From Kribbella kalugense (GTDB taxonomy: Bacteria; Actinomycetota; Actinomycetes; Propionibacteriales; Kribbellaceae): a DNA stretch of 64,000 bases. Position 1 is the first letter of the stretch. The number at the start of each line of letters is the position of its first letter. The notes below the pieces were generated by a model. It was not told the DNA's origin. It saw only the letters and a list, made by a program, of their open reading frames with translations, and did not search any database. Location: the NCBI RefSeq assembly GCF_004365875.1, contig NZ_SODF01000001.1, positions 3,534,001-3,598,000 on the forward strand, written 5' to 3'. Positions 8,800 through 16,847 of this stretch are shown piece after piece. The position numbers and the translations under genes are program-made.

Positions 8800-8870
8800 A
8801 CGAGTCGACCGGCTAGAGCGACGCGAGTCACACCACCGGGACGACCCGGGGGCATTGCTACGGTCGGGCG

Positions 8871-10133
8871 GTGATTGTGCGTCGTCGGGCTGTTCTACTT
8901 GCCGTTGCGTCTGCTCCGTTGCTGGTCGCGTGTACGAAGACCGCGGACAAGGCGGCGCCGAAGTTGAAGCTCGAGAAGGCCTGGCAGGAGCGGATGGTGA
9001 CGCGGTGGGAGGCGCTGCCGGGTCGGGTGCATTTGGTGGGCGATGCGGTGGTCGTGGTTGACGGCACCGGGACGGAGACCGCCCGGGTCTGCTGCTTCAA
9101 CGCGGCGGACGGCGCGAAGAAGTGGGTGATCGACGGCCGGGGTTCGATGTCCGTGCCGGGGATGGGGGCCGTGTGGGTCTGTGTCGTTGGCCCGGGCTTT
9201 CTGGGCAACTCGCCGACTCTGGTTCAGCGGCCGGCGGTCCGGACTGCGGGCGACGTACTGCCGGTGTCCGTTGCGTCCGCACCCAAGGGTGCGGCGACGA
9301 GTGGAGTCGTCGGCCTCGACGTACGGACGGGCGATCCGGTCTGGGGATTTCAGGCCGTGACAGCTCCGTCCACCGATCGCACAATGGTCACGGCGGTGGC
9401 CGAGTCCGTCGTACTGGCGACTGTCAGCGCGCCGTTCGGCCCTGGCTGGCCGGAGCATTCGACGACCACGATCGCGCTCGATGCCAAGACCGGCGACGAG
9501 CTGTGGCGTGACCGGGATACCGTCGGAGTCTCGGGCGACGGGAACTCGGTCGTCGTTGCGAAGCGGACGGGGGCGGCCTGGCACATGGAGGTCCGGGACG
9601 CACGGACCGGAAAGGCTCGCTGGACCGGTACGCATCAGTCGCGCGGACCGTACGAAGACAGGGGAACCGCCGCAGACCACACCGTGCTGCAACACGCGGA
9701 CCGCAAGGACTACGACCTGATCCGGTTGTCCGACGGCAAGCCGGTCGAGGTCGATACCAACCTCATTCCGACGGTGGTGGCGAGCGGTCCACCGTTGCTC
9801 GTCTGGGACGGCGGGGTCGAATGGTGGGCCAAGGGCCCGAACGGCTTCGTCACCCAGACCTTGCCGGAAGGCTCGCCGACCAAGGGGAAGCACCGGCCCA
9901 AGGGTCTGGAGTTCAGGCCGGCGTACGGCGTCGGACCATACATCTGGGGCGTGTACTCCGGCACCCAGGAAAGCGAAGCGAACGACCACCTCGCGGGCAA
10001 CATCGCGGTCGACCGCACCGGCGCACCCTGCTCCCCGAACCTACAAGCCGGCTACCTGGCCGACGTCTCCGACAAGACCCTCGTCATCGCCTGGAACAAC
10101 TCAATCGAGGTCCACCGAATCACACCCGCCTGA
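8871..10133 (+). CDS. PQQ-like beta-propeller lipoprotein
   Basis: A 420-residue predicted lipoprotein with a GTG start. A short basic start (RRR) and hydrophobic stretch end in the lipobox LLVAC, so Cys21 would be acylated and the protein anchored on the outer face of the membrane. The rest consists of repeated blades with DARTGKARW, DAKTGDELW and similar A/D-x-x-T-G-x-x-x-W motifs, the signature of PQQ-binding-like/outer-membrane-assembly BamB-like propellers. No catalytic quinoprotein residues are obvious, so a scaffolding or binding role is more likely. It is transcribed alone, divergent from marR. Confidence 0.8.
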   Translation: MIVRRRAVLLAVASAPLLVACTKTADKAAPKLKLEKAWQERMVTRWEALPGRVHLVGDAVVVVDGTGTETARVCCFNAADGAKKWVIDGRGSMSVPGMGAVWVCVVGPGFLGNSPTLVQRPAVRTAGDVLPVSVASAPKGAATSGVVGLDVRTGDPVWGFQAVTAPSTDRTMVTAVAESVVLATVSAPFGPGWPEHSTTTIALDAKTGDELWRDRDTVGVSGDGNSVVVAKRTGAAWHMEVRDARTGKARWTGTHQSRGPYEDRGTAADHTVLQHADRKDYDLIRLSDGKPVEVDTNLIPTVVASGPPLLVWDGGVEWWAKGPNGFVTQTLPEGSPTKGKHRPKGLEFRPAYGVGPYIWGVYSGTQESEANDHLAGNIAVDRTGAPCSPNLQAGYLADVSDKTLVIAWNNSIEVHRITPA

Positions 10134-10148
10134 TTCATGCGGATGGGC

Positions 10149-10177
10149 GCAACTTTTCGGGTCTCGGGGGTATCGAG
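10149..10177 (+). promoter_or_regulatory. Possible ECF sigma-type promoter before the triplicated secreted genes
   Basis: GCAAC (10149-10153) and GTATCGAG (10170-10177) are separated by about 16 bases and sit about 35 bases before the first gene of the array. The AAC-type -35 with a CGTC/TATC-like -10 resembles promoters of extracytoplasmic-function sigma factors in actinobacteria. This is pattern recognition only; no start site is known. Confidence 0.35.
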
Positions 10178-10211
10178 TAGGCAGGAGCAGTACTGACCCG
10201 AGGGGCTGGGT

Positions 10212-11159
10212 ATGTCCGGTCGACTGAGTAGGGCGGCGGTTGCCGCGTTTCTGGTATTGGGAGTCACCCCTGGGGCCGCGCATGCGGTGGGTGCGGGAGC
10301 GTCTGCGACAGCGCGGGCGTCAGCTGGTTGCTATGTCCATGTCGGATCGGTGACCGCCGCAGGTGATCACGCCGGCAAGTTGGTCACCGTCGGCGGAGCG
10401 TCGTCCGACGCCTTGGCGACCGGCGTCTACCCGCCCGGCGCGGTCCGGGTCAGCGGGTCGCTGGCGGAGGATCCGGACGTCACCGGGTACGGCGGCTCGA
10501 TCAACGGGTACACCGTGCTGGGCTCGTCCATGTACTCCACGTCGTACCTCATCACCCTGGACGGCGACGTCGACCGGACCAGGCCGACGACGTACCTGGT
10601 CGGTGGCGGTTGGGGTGACACGACCTACTTCGAGACCACCCGCTTCTGGGACTACCCGAAGCTGCCGAACCTGATCAGGCAGTACCAACTGCGTGCCGAC
10701 GGGACCCTGACCCGTTGGGACATGCAGTACAGCAACGCCAACGGCACGGCGAAGTGGGCGAACAAGCAGTCCGCGACCGGGTTCGCGGCGGTGAAGACGA
10801 TGGCGATGATCAGCCAGACGCTGACCTACGACACGTTCCTGGCCAACACCCGCGGCGGCGCGCTCTACACGATCCGCGTACCGCGTACTTCGCCGATGAA
10901 GCCGATCGTCAAGAAGGTCCGCGACTCGACCTGGCAGGGATTCGAGGCGCTGGTCGCGGAGAAGTGCGGTCAGTACGGCACGATGCTGGTCGGCATCGAC
11001 AAGGACACCAAGATGGCGTACGCGTACGCCATCGGCCACGCGAACGGCACGGCTACCGTGATCCAGGGGCTCGGCAAGGTGCCGGGCACTTTCGCCGACC
11101 CGGTCTACTTCCGGCGCCAGATCCGCGAGGGCGACGCTCAGATGTTGTTCGGGGAATGA
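10212..11159 (+). CDS. Secreted protein of unknown function, array copy 1
   Basis: A 315-residue protein with no recognised family. Residues 1 to about 35 are a signal peptide (MSGRLSRAAV, hydrophobic core, HAVGAGA). The mature part starts with a conserved Cys in AGCYVHVGSVTAAG and has a second invariant Cys in EKCGQYGT, suggesting one disulfide. The best conserved core runs ATGFAAVKTMAMISQ, TFLANTRGGALYTIRVP, then VKKVRDSTWQGFEAL and GHANGTATVIQGLGK, ending in DAQMLFGE. The alternating beta-rich pattern is compatible with a lectin-like or propeller fold, but that is a guess. The ribosome site is in GAGGGGCTGGGT. Two homologous copies follow directly, forming one operon. Confidence 0.8.
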   Translation: MSGRLSRAAVAAFLVLGVTPGAAHAVGAGASATARASAGCYVHVGSVTAAGDHAGKLVTVGGASSDALATGVYPPGAVRVSGSLAEDPDVTGYGGSINGYTVLGSSMYSTSYLITLDGDVDRTRPTTYLVGGGWGDTTYFETTRFWDYPKLPNLIRQYQLRADGTLTRWDMQYSNANGTAKWANKQSATGFAAVKTMAMISQTLTYDTFLANTRGGALYTIRVPRTSPMKPIVKKVRDSTWQGFEALVAEKCGQYGTMLVGIDKDTKMAYAYAIGHANGTATVIQGLGKVPGTFADPVYFRRQIREGDAQMLFGE

Positions 11160-11164
11160 GGACC

Positions 11165-12091
11165 ATGTCCGGTCGGCGCAGTACTGCGTCCTTCACGGCA
11201 GGGGCTGTCCTCCTGCTGAGCGTCGCCGTACCTGGCGTCGCACACGCGGGCGCTGCCGCCACCTCGGCAGCCTGCTACGTGCTTCCTGGTTCCGTGACGG
11301 CCGGCGGTGCCCAGACTTCTCAGCTGATCACCGCCACCTCGCCGCCGACGGCGCGGGCGACCACCAGCTACTCCGACATCTACCCTGACGGCCAGGTCCG
11401 GCTGAGCGGGACCATCACCAACGATCCGGACATCACCGGCACCGGCGGGGCGTTCTACGGCAACGTGGTGATGGGCTCGACCATGTACGCCAGCACCTAC
11501 TACCTCACCGAGGCCGGCGACGTCGACCGGTCAAAGGTCTACCTCACCAAGGTCGGTGGCGGCTGGGGTGACGCGACCTTCTTCGACACGACCGGGTACT
11601 GGAAGTATCCGGCTCCCCCGGAGTTCATCACGCAGTACTCGCTCCGCAGCAACGGCACGATCACCCGCTGGGAGAACGGGTCGATGTGGGCCAACAAGCA
11701 GACCGCGACCGGCTTCGCCGCGGTCAAGACGATGGCGCTGATCAGCCAGACCGCGACGTACGACACGTTCCTGGCCAACACCCGGGGCGGCGCGCTCTAC
11801 ACGATCCGGATCCCCCGGACCTCGCCGATGAAGCCGATCGTCAAGAAGGTCCGCGACTCGACCTGGCAGGGCTTCGAGTCGCTGGTGATCGAGAAGTGCG
11901 GCCAGTACGGCACGCTGTTGCTCGGCATCGACAAGGACAGCCGGTCCGGATACCTGTACGCCGTTGGTCACGCCAACGGAACCGCGACCGTCATCAAGGG
12001 ACTGGGCAAGGTTCCGGCCACCTTCGCCGACCCGGTGTACTTCAACCACGTCCTCCGCCTGGGGGACGCCCAGATGCTGTTCGGGGAGTGA
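11165..12091 (+). CDS. Secreted protein of unknown function, array copy 2
   Basis: A 308-residue paralogue of the preceding gene along its full length. The start at 11165 (MSGRRSTASF) matches the N-terminus of copy 1; an ATG at 11156 overlaps the upstream stop (ATGA) and is possible. A signal peptide ends around AHAGAAA, and the mature protein keeps the first Cys in AACYVLPGSVTAGG and the second in EKCGQYGT. The C-terminal half is nearly identical to copy 1 (LANTRGGALYTIRIP, KKVRDSTWQGFESL, DAQMLFGE), while the signal peptide and residues of about 40-150 differ more. The gene is co-transcribed with copies 1 and 3. Function is not recognised. Confidence 0.8.
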   Translation: MSGRRSTASFTAGAVLLLSVAVPGVAHAGAAATSAACYVLPGSVTAGGAQTSQLITATSPPTARATTSYSDIYPDGQVRLSGTITNDPDITGTGGAFYGNVVMGSTMYASTYYLTEAGDVDRSKVYLTKVGGGWGDATFFDTTGYWKYPAPPEFITQYSLRSNGTITRWENGSMWANKQTATGFAAVKTMALISQTATYDTFLANTRGGALYTIRIPRTSPMKPIVKKVRDSTWQGFESLVIEKCGQYGTLLLGIDKDSRSGYLYAVGHANGTATVIKGLGKVPATFADPVYFNHVLRLGDAQMLFGE

Positions 12092-12092
12092 C

Positions 12093-13031
12093 ATGTCGAA
12101 ACGACTTTGTACTGCGGGGCGCCTGGCTGCTGCCGCTGCGCTGATGACGGGGATGCTCGCCACGGCTCCGAGCGAGGCGCTGGCTGCTGACACAACCGCC
12201 ACCGCGGGGTGCGCGATGGTGTCCGGGTCGGTGACCGCCGGTGGCGATCAGACGGCAAGGCTGATCACTGCCGGCTCGCCGCCAACGGTGCAGGAGAAGA
12301 CGCGCTATCCCGACATCTTCACCGCCGGCCAGGTCCGGTTGAGCAGTGTGGTCAGCAACGGACTCGTCCTCCCCAGTCCCGGTCGCATGTACTACGGCCA
12401 CGTGGTGATCGGCTCGGGGCTCTACAGCAGCTACTACATCGTCACGGAAGCCGGCGAGGTCGACCCGACGCAACACCTCAACGAACGGGTCGGCGGCAGC
12501 TGGGGGGACACCACCTTCCTCGAGACGAGCTACCCGAAGGATCCGGATCCCTGGGCCTTGACCAACCACTACTCGCTTCGCGCGAACGGCACGATCACCG
12601 CGTGGGACGACAAGGGTGGGTTCGGTTGGACCAACCCACGGTCCGCGGGCGGGTTCTCGGCGGTCAAGACGATGACGCTGATCAGCCAGACAGCGACGTA
12701 CGACACCTTCCTGGCCAACACCCGCGGCGGCGCCCTCTACACGATCCGGCTCCCATTGACCGCGCCGCTGAAGCCGATCGTCAAGAAGGTCCGCGACTCC
12801 ACCTGGCAGGCCTTCGACACGCTGATCGCCGAGAAGTGCGGCCAGTACGGCACGCTGCTCCTCGGCATCGACAAGGACACCCAGTCCGCCTACCTGTACG
12901 CCGTTGGCCACGCCAACGGCACCGCCACAGTCATCCAGGGGCTAGGCAAGGTCCCAGCCACCTTCGCCGACCCGGTCTACTTCCGCCACGTCACCGAACC
13001 CCGCTCCGCCCCACAGCTGTTCGGCGAGTGA
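12093..13031 (+). CDS. Secreted protein of unknown function, array copy 3
   Basis: A 312-residue third paralogue starting one base after the stop of copy 2. It has a signal peptide (MSKRLCTAGRL, hydrophobic core, SEALAA), the conserved Cys in TAGCAMVSGSVTAGG and the second Cys in EKCGQYGT. The C-terminus diverges slightly (HVTEPRSAPQLFGE) but keeps the terminal LFGE. It is the most divergent copy in the N-terminal half. The end lies two bases from the convergent isomerase gene. Retention of three linked copies suggests dosage or functional diversification; partner and role are unknown. Confidence 0.8.
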   Translation: MSKRLCTAGRLAAAAALMTGMLATAPSEALAADTTATAGCAMVSGSVTAGGDQTARLITAGSPPTVQEKTRYPDIFTAGQVRLSSVVSNGLVLPSPGRMYYGHVVIGSGLYSSYYIVTEAGEVDPTQHLNERVGGSWGDTTFLETSYPKDPDPWALTNHYSLRANGTITAWDDKGGFGWTNPRSAGGFSAVKTMTLISQTATYDTFLANTRGGALYTIRLPLTAPLKPIVKKVRDSTWQAFDTLIAEKCGQYGTLLLGIDKDTQSAYLYAVGHANGTATVIQGLGKVPATFADPVYFRHVTEPRSAPQLFGE

Positions 13032-13032
13032 C

Positions 13033-13803
13033 CTAGTAACCGGGGAAGACGTTTCGGAGTTCTTCGAGGGTTACGTTGCCGGTGATGGTTATGCCGGCGG
13101 CGTGGTCGGGGCGGAGGCGGCCGGTCATCAGCCGGATCACTGCCTCGGCCGGGCCCTCGAAGGTGGCGGTCGGGTCATCGATCGGGTCGGTCACGGTGAC
13201 CGCGTCGGTGATCACGATGCCGCCGCCCGGAATCGCCAGGCGGACGTCCTGGTCGACCTGGTCGGCCTTGGCGGTGAAGCCGAGTAGGAAGGCCAGCGGT
13301 CCGCGGAAGAGCTCGATGAGCAGGTCGGCCGAGCCTGCGTCCACGGTCGCCGACGGGTCGACTCCGACGCGTGCGTCCCAAGCGTGGCTCGCGACCTCGT
13401 TGAGCCGCATGGCCACCGCGACCAGCAGCGACACCGGGTCGGGCAGGATGCCCATCTGGATCTGGCGATCGCGCTGCTCGGCGGTGAGTCCCTCGACCAG
13501 GTCGACGTACGCCGCATCGTGTTTGAGGAACCCTGCCGCCTGGTCGGCCGGGGACGAGCCGTTCCACCGGTCCCAGATCGTTTGGTTGTCCTCGACCTCG
13601 ACATGCTCGCCGGCGGCGGTCGCGATCGGCTTGCGGGAGATCTCGGCACCGCTGCCGAGGTGCGAGAGCACCTGCGCGACGGTCCACTCCTCCGCCCCAC
13701 TGCGGCTGTTCAGCTGTTCCTCGGTCAAGGTCGGCACGAGGGCGGCAAGGGTGTCGTGGTTGGCACGCAGGGCCGCGATCACGCGGTCGACAAGTGTGGT
13801 CAT
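13033..13803 (-). CDS. Maleylpyruvate isomerase-family (mycothiol-dependent/DinB-like) protein
   Basis: A 256-residue protein. The start at 13803 (MTTLVDRVIAALRANHDTL) begins the N-terminal four-helix DinB/MDMPI domain, with EEWTVAQVLSHLGSGAEI as the conserved helix-2 motif and a second metal-type His in RLNEVASHAWDARVG. The C-terminal part (about 170-256) resembles the SCP2-like MDMPI C-domain. Family members use mycothiol, the actinobacterial thiol, and often a divalent metal for isomerisation or conjugation. The open frame continues upstream to 14688, but that extension is antisense to the MFS gene. It is transcribed divergently from the exporter at 13937, so the two may be a detoxification pair. 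The substrate is unknown. Confidence 0.82.
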   Translation of the reverse strand: MTTLVDRVIAALRANHDTLAALVPTLTEEQLNSRSGAEEWTVAQVLSHLGSGAEISRKPIATAAGEHVEVEDNQTIWDRWNGSSPADQAAGFLKHDAAYVDLVEGLTAEQRDRQIQMGILPDPVSLLVAVAMRLNEVASHAWDARVGVDPSATVDAGSADLLIELFRGPLAFLLGFTAKADQVDQDVRLAIPGGGIVITDAVTVTDPIDDPTATFEGPAEAVIRLMTGRLRPDHAAGITITGNVTLEELRNVFPGY

Positions 13804-13936
13804 ACCAGCCCCAACCTCGCCGGCCGCAGCTTTCTTCCGTACGGCGATGTCGGATCCGGTCAGAGGTGTTCGTAGCAAGGATGAGAGGCCGCCCGGCAGG
13901 GGCGTCCCCGGGGCAGAAAGGCAACGGACGCTCCTC

Positions 13937-15355
13937 ATGACTACCTTGACAACACCGGCCACAACCACCGCGCACCGCTCCAGCGGCTTGATGTGGGCGA
14001 TCCTGGCGCTGGTACTGCTCGCCGACGCGCTCGACGTCATCGACGGGACCGTCACGAACATCGCCGCCCCCACGATCGCCCGCGAACTCAACGGCGGTGT
14101 GGGTCTGATCAAGTGGCTCGGCCCGGCGTACATGCTCTCCATGGGTGTCCTGCTGCTGGTCGGCGGACGGCTGGGTGACAAGTTCGGCCAACGCAAACTT
14201 TTCCTGATCGGCATCAGCGGATTCACCCTGGCCTCGGCGCTCGCCGGGCTCTCGCCCGACCCGGCGCTGCTCATTGCCGCCCGGGTCGCGCAGGGGGCGT
14301 TCGGGGCTCTGCTCATCCCGCAGGGGATGGCGATCATGACGAAGGCGTTCAGTCGCGACATGCTCGCCAAGGCGTTCGGGCTGTTCGGCCCGGTGCTCGG
14401 TCTCGCCAGCGTCGGCGGCCCGGTGCTGGCCGGATTCATCATCAGCGCCGACCTGTTCGGTCTGTCCTGGCGCCCGATCTTTCTGGCGAACGTCGTCCTC
14501 GGCATCATCGGCCTGGTTGCGGCCGTCAAGATCCTGCCGCGTGACGACGACGGCGACCGGTCCACCGTCGTCGACGGCCGAGGCTCCGGCCTGCTTGCCG
14601 CCGCGATGTTCGGCCTGCTGTACGGCGTGATCGAGGGCTCGACCAACGGTTGGAATGCCGTACCCGTCGCTTCGATCATCGCCGGCATCCTGTTCTTCGC
14701 GGCTTTCGCCTACCGTCAGCGCACCGCAGTCGACCCGCTCATCAAGCCCTCGCTCTTGCACAACCGGGGCTTCACCTCCGGCATGGTCGTCGGCCTGGTC
14801 GTCTTCGCCGCCGGCACCGGCCTGATCTTCGTACTGTCGCTGTTCCTGCAGGAAGGTCTGCACGCCGGGGCGCGGGGAGCCTCGCTCGGGCTCGTACCGC
14901 TCACCGCGGGGATCATCGTCGCCGCATTCGCCGCCATGGCTGGCCTGGTCACCAGGCTCGGTCGCAAGCTCGTGTTCATCGGCCTCGCCGTCAACCTCGC
15001 CGGCTGCGCCTGGGTCCTTGCCCTCGTCAACCACTCCGGAACGAACCTCAGCCTCTGGACGCTGGCCCCGGCGTTCTTCGTCATCGGCGTCGGCACCGGC
15101 CTCTGCTTCGCGACGATCCCGACCGTTGCCCTCGGCGACGCGAAACCCGACGAAGCCGGCAGCGCCAGCGGCTCGCTCAGCTCGATCCAGCAACTCTCGT
15201 CAGCGATCGGCTCGGCCGCGGTCACCTCGATCTTCTTCCAAGGCACGTCGTCCGGCCTCGGCCACGCGATGACCGTCACCCTCATCGTCGTCCTAGCCGT
15301 CACCGCCCTCAGCCTCCCGGTCGTCACCCTGATGCCCCGCAAGGCAGCTGAGTAA
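13937..15355 (+). CDS. MFS transporter, DHA2 (EmrB/QacA-like) family
   Basis: A 472-residue integral membrane protein with about 14 predicted helices, typical of drug:H+ antiporters of the DHA2 type. Motif A is seen as GGRLGDKFGQRK after helix 2, and helix 1 contains ALDVIDGTVTNIA, the D-x-T-x-x-N-x-A motif of the family. The ATG at 13937 is the first with the expected N-terminus; no strong ribosome site is visible. No regulator lies next to it apart from the divergent mycothiol-type enzyme. The final 63 bases overlap the convergent DUF2255 gene. It likely exports an antibiotic or toxic organic compound. Confidence 0.9.
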   Translation: MTTLTTPATTTAHRSSGLMWAILALVLLADALDVIDGTVTNIAAPTIARELNGGVGLIKWLGPAYMLSMGVLLLVGGRLGDKFGQRKLFLIGISGFTLASALAGLSPDPALLIAARVAQGAFGALLIPQGMAIMTKAFSRDMLAKAFGLFGPVLGLASVGGPVLAGFIISADLFGLSWRPIFLANVVLGIIGLVAAVKILPRDDDGDRSTVVDGRGSGLLAAAMFGLLYGVIEGSTNGWNAVPVASIIAGILFFAAFAYRQRTAVDPLIKPSLLHNRGFTSGMVVGLVVFAAGTGLIFVLSLFLQEGLHAGARGASLGLVPLTAGIIVAAFAAMAGLVTRLGRKLVFIGLAVNLAGCAWVLALVNHSGTNLSLWTLAPAFFVIGVGTGLCFATIPTVALGDAKPDEAGSASGSLSSIQQLSSAIGSAAVTSIFFQGTSSGLGHAMTVTLIVVLAVTALSLPVVTLMPRKAAE

Positions 15356-15751
15356 CTCAGCTTCCAGCGGGCCGAGCGGGACGAGGCGGAGGGTTGTTGC
15401 GCTGGCTTCAGGTGTGGTCATCTGAGCGACGGTTGCTTCGCCGTAGCGGCCGTACTTGTCCGGGTAGGCAGCGTCTACTGCCTGCAGCTCCGCGTTGTCG
15501 TCGACATCCTCGACGACAACCTGGGCCTGCAGGCCCACCACGTGGATCCGCGCCCGTCGCGAATCCACGACGCGACCGAACCACCCGTTCTCGCGTCGAT
15601 ACCAGGTCCGCACGTCGACCTGATCGTCGACCCGCACCACCCATACCGGAGTCTCGCGCAACAACGTGCCATCACCGCGCTCGGGAGCGATGTGCAACTC
15701 CTCGGCCCTCCCGATTCGCTCCAGCTCGTCCGAAGACCAGGCCGACGTCAT
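15293..15751 (-). CDS. DUF2255 family protein
   Basis: A 152-residue protein starting MTSAWSSDELERIGRAEEL, followed by RETPVWVVRVDDQVDVRTW and a WFGRV motif, as in the DUF2255 family of small beta-rich cytoplasmic proteins of unknown function. Family members often end near residue 120, corresponding here to LRLVPLGP. The remaining 30 residues overlap the 3' end of the MFS gene antisense, so the C-terminal extension is probably recent and poorly constrained. It is an isolated gene, with the repeat-rich non-coding region upstream. No function can be assigned. Confidence 0.72.
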   Translation of the reverse strand: MTSAWSSDELERIGRAEELHIAPERGDGTLLRETPVWVVRVDDQVDVRTWYRRENGWFGRVVDSRRARIHVVGLQAQVVVEDVDDNAELQAVDAAYPDKYGRYGEATVAQMTTPEASATTLRLVPLGPLEAELLSCLAGHQGDDREAEGGDG

Positions 15752-15847
15752 GATGCGAACTCCTCCAGGCAGGCACGTCGCCGGCTCCTTCGTGTCTTCA
15801 GCCGGCGAGGTCTGCGGCGCGCGGGCTCCCGTCCTCGCGTGACATTG

Positions 15848-15900
15848 GGAGAACTAGGAGCGTTTTGTGCTCCCACAGCGCATTTCTCTCCAGGTTCTCC
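15848..15900. repeat. Nested hairpin upstream of the DUF2255 gene
   Basis: GGAGAAC (15848-15854) pairs with GTTCTCC (15894-15900). Inside, GGAGC (15857-15861) pairs with GCTCC (15869-15873) around GTTTTGT. It lies about 100 bases 5' of the DUF2255 start. It could be an operator or leader structure; nothing more can be said. Confidence 0.4.
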
Positions 15901-16084
15901 GCGGGGCGGTCTGAAGAGATATTTACCCGAGCTCGGGGCTCTCGTACTGTCTGTGGGTCGGTTGCGGCTGGTCATCCCGTGTCTCCCCGAATCGGCACAC
16001 GATCATCCCCGGCTCCCGTTCCGGCGATCGCGGCCGCGCCTGCGCCGTGCATGGCGGCTGGCGGCTGGCGGGTTATGTGACCGC

Positions 16085-16123
16085 TGGCGGGTTGTATCGC
16101 GCCATCGGTGAAACAACCCGCCA
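16085..16123. repeat. Inverted repeat 1 of the non-coding block
   Basis: TGGCGGGTTGT (16085-16095) and ACAACCCGCCA (16113-16123) are perfect 11-base inverted arms with a 17-base loop. A partial direct copy of the left arm, CTGGCGGGTT, occurs just upstream at 16065-16074. There is no T-run after it, so it is not a simple terminator. Confidence 0.6.
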
Positions 16124-16181
16124 TCCGCATGGAGCCGGCCATCCTGGTCCCCTCGCGTGATGGCTGGCTGCGGACGTCCAC

Positions 16182-16250
16182 GCCATCACAATGCAGTGCT
16201 CGCGAATCGGCCAGGCGGGGCCGTGACTGGCTGGACGCCGTTGTGATGGC
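16182..16250. repeat. Inverted repeat 2 of the non-coding block
   Basis: GCCATCACAA (16182-16191) and TTGTGATGGC (16241-16250) are perfect 10-base inverted arms separated by 49 bases. The interior has a minor pairing option (GGCCAG with CTGGCT). It lies between repeats 1 and 3 on the same non-coding segment. Confidence 0.55.
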
Positions 16251-16289
16251 CTGGCGGTACGCCCACACATCGGGCAGGAGAGCCAGCTC

Positions 16290-16373
16290 GGGGAGGATTT
16301 TGTGCCGTTCTGGGTAGGCGGGTTCAGCCGGTGGTTGCAACACCGGGTGAACCCGCCGTGCAAAATCCTCCCC
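16290..16373. repeat. 84-base multi-part hairpin (inverted repeat 3)
   Basis: Three nested perfect stems occur in register. GGGGAGGATTTTG (16290-16302) pairs with CAAAATCCTCCCC (16361-16373). GGCGGGTTCA (16317-16326) pairs with TGAACCCGCC (16348-16357). CCGGTG (16328-16333) pairs with CACCGG (16341-16346) around a seven-base loop. The only large asymmetry is 14 bases on the left against three on the right. The 29 paired bases are far beyond chance. It lies 70 bases beyond the stop of the minus-strand SnoaL-like gene, so it may end that operon, or be a structured RNA or a miniature palindromic element. Confidence 0.75.
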
Positions 16374-16442
16374 ACATCGGTGGCGGCGGTCAGTCGCTCG
16401 GGGTGACGCGACCGCTGGTTGGGTCGGGGGCGCGACCGTAGG

Positions 16443-16844
16443 TCAGGTCGACGATGCCGTCGCGCCCCCGGCCACCGATATGGGCAGTGCCGGGGTGAGG
16501 TCCATGTGGACTTGGTAGTCGATGATTTCTGTGTCGAGGAGTTCGATGACGGTGACGCAGGGCATCGCCAAGGCTGCGCCGGTTGGGGACGCGGTGTGGA
16601 TGGTGAAGCGGCAGAAGAGTTGGTCGCCGACTTCGACGACCTGGTCGATCGAGTGCCGGACCCAGGGCAGGGCGGCCGCGGCGCCGGCGGTTGCGGCCTC
16701 GATCGCGTCCCGGCCGACGAGGGTCGGCTCGTTCGCGAAGGTGTACGTCGCGTTGGCTGCGAACCACCGCGCGAACCCACCGGCGTCGCCCGCATCCACC
16801 TGGGCGCACATCGTCCGCACCATCTCCTCCCGTGCAGACGGCAT
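16443..16844 (-). CDS. SnoaL-like/nuclear transport factor 2-fold protein
   Basis: A 133-residue single-domain protein with the NTF2/SnoaL cone fold pattern: an N-terminal helix (EEMVRTMCAQVDAGDAGGFA) with WFAANATYTFANEP, then strands ending in VHMDLTPALP. The family includes limonene-epoxide-hydrolase-like and ketosteroid-isomerase-like enzymes as well as non-catalytic proteins. It starts three bases after the cupin gene stop and is the third gene of the monooxygenase-cupin operon, so it may act on the oxygenated product. The catalytic residues cannot be assigned. Confidence 0.8.
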   Translation of the reverse strand: MPSAREEMVRTMCAQVDAGDAGGFARWFAANATYTFANEPTLVGRDAIEAATAGAAAALPWVRHSIDQVVEVGDQLFCRFTIHTASPTGAALAMPCVTVIELLDTEIIDYQVHMDLTPALPISVAGGATASST

Positions 16845-16847
16845 ACC

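Larger units (their letters stand above)
15752..16442. other. 691-bp intergenic region without a convincing gene
   Basis: No reading frame here has a family-like product, a good ribosome site or actinobacterial codon bias over more than a short stretch. The frames at 15972-16343 (minus) and 15865-16080 (plus) look like chance. Instead the region carries a series of inverted repeats, described separately. It separates two minus-strand genes and could hold the DUF2255 promoter, the end of the SnoaL/cupin/monooxygenase transcript, a structured RNA, or a decayed mobile element. Confidence 0.6.

Noticed and set aside
13175..15193. 672-codon minus-strand frame
   Set aside because: It is antisense to the MFS gene and out of frame with the isomerase; composition is that of a shadow frame.
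15972..16343. 123-codon frame in the repeat-rich gap
   Set aside because: It is interrupted in concept by the inverted repeats, lacks a ribosome site and shows no domain; repeats explain the region better.
16085..16373. CRISPR array
   Set aside because: The repeats are inverted, of different sequence and spacing; there are no regular direct repeats or cas genes.
16390..16809. 139-codon minus-strand frame overlapping the SnoaL-like gene
   Set aside because: It is frame-shifted relative to the SnoaL-like protein, which has clear family features.
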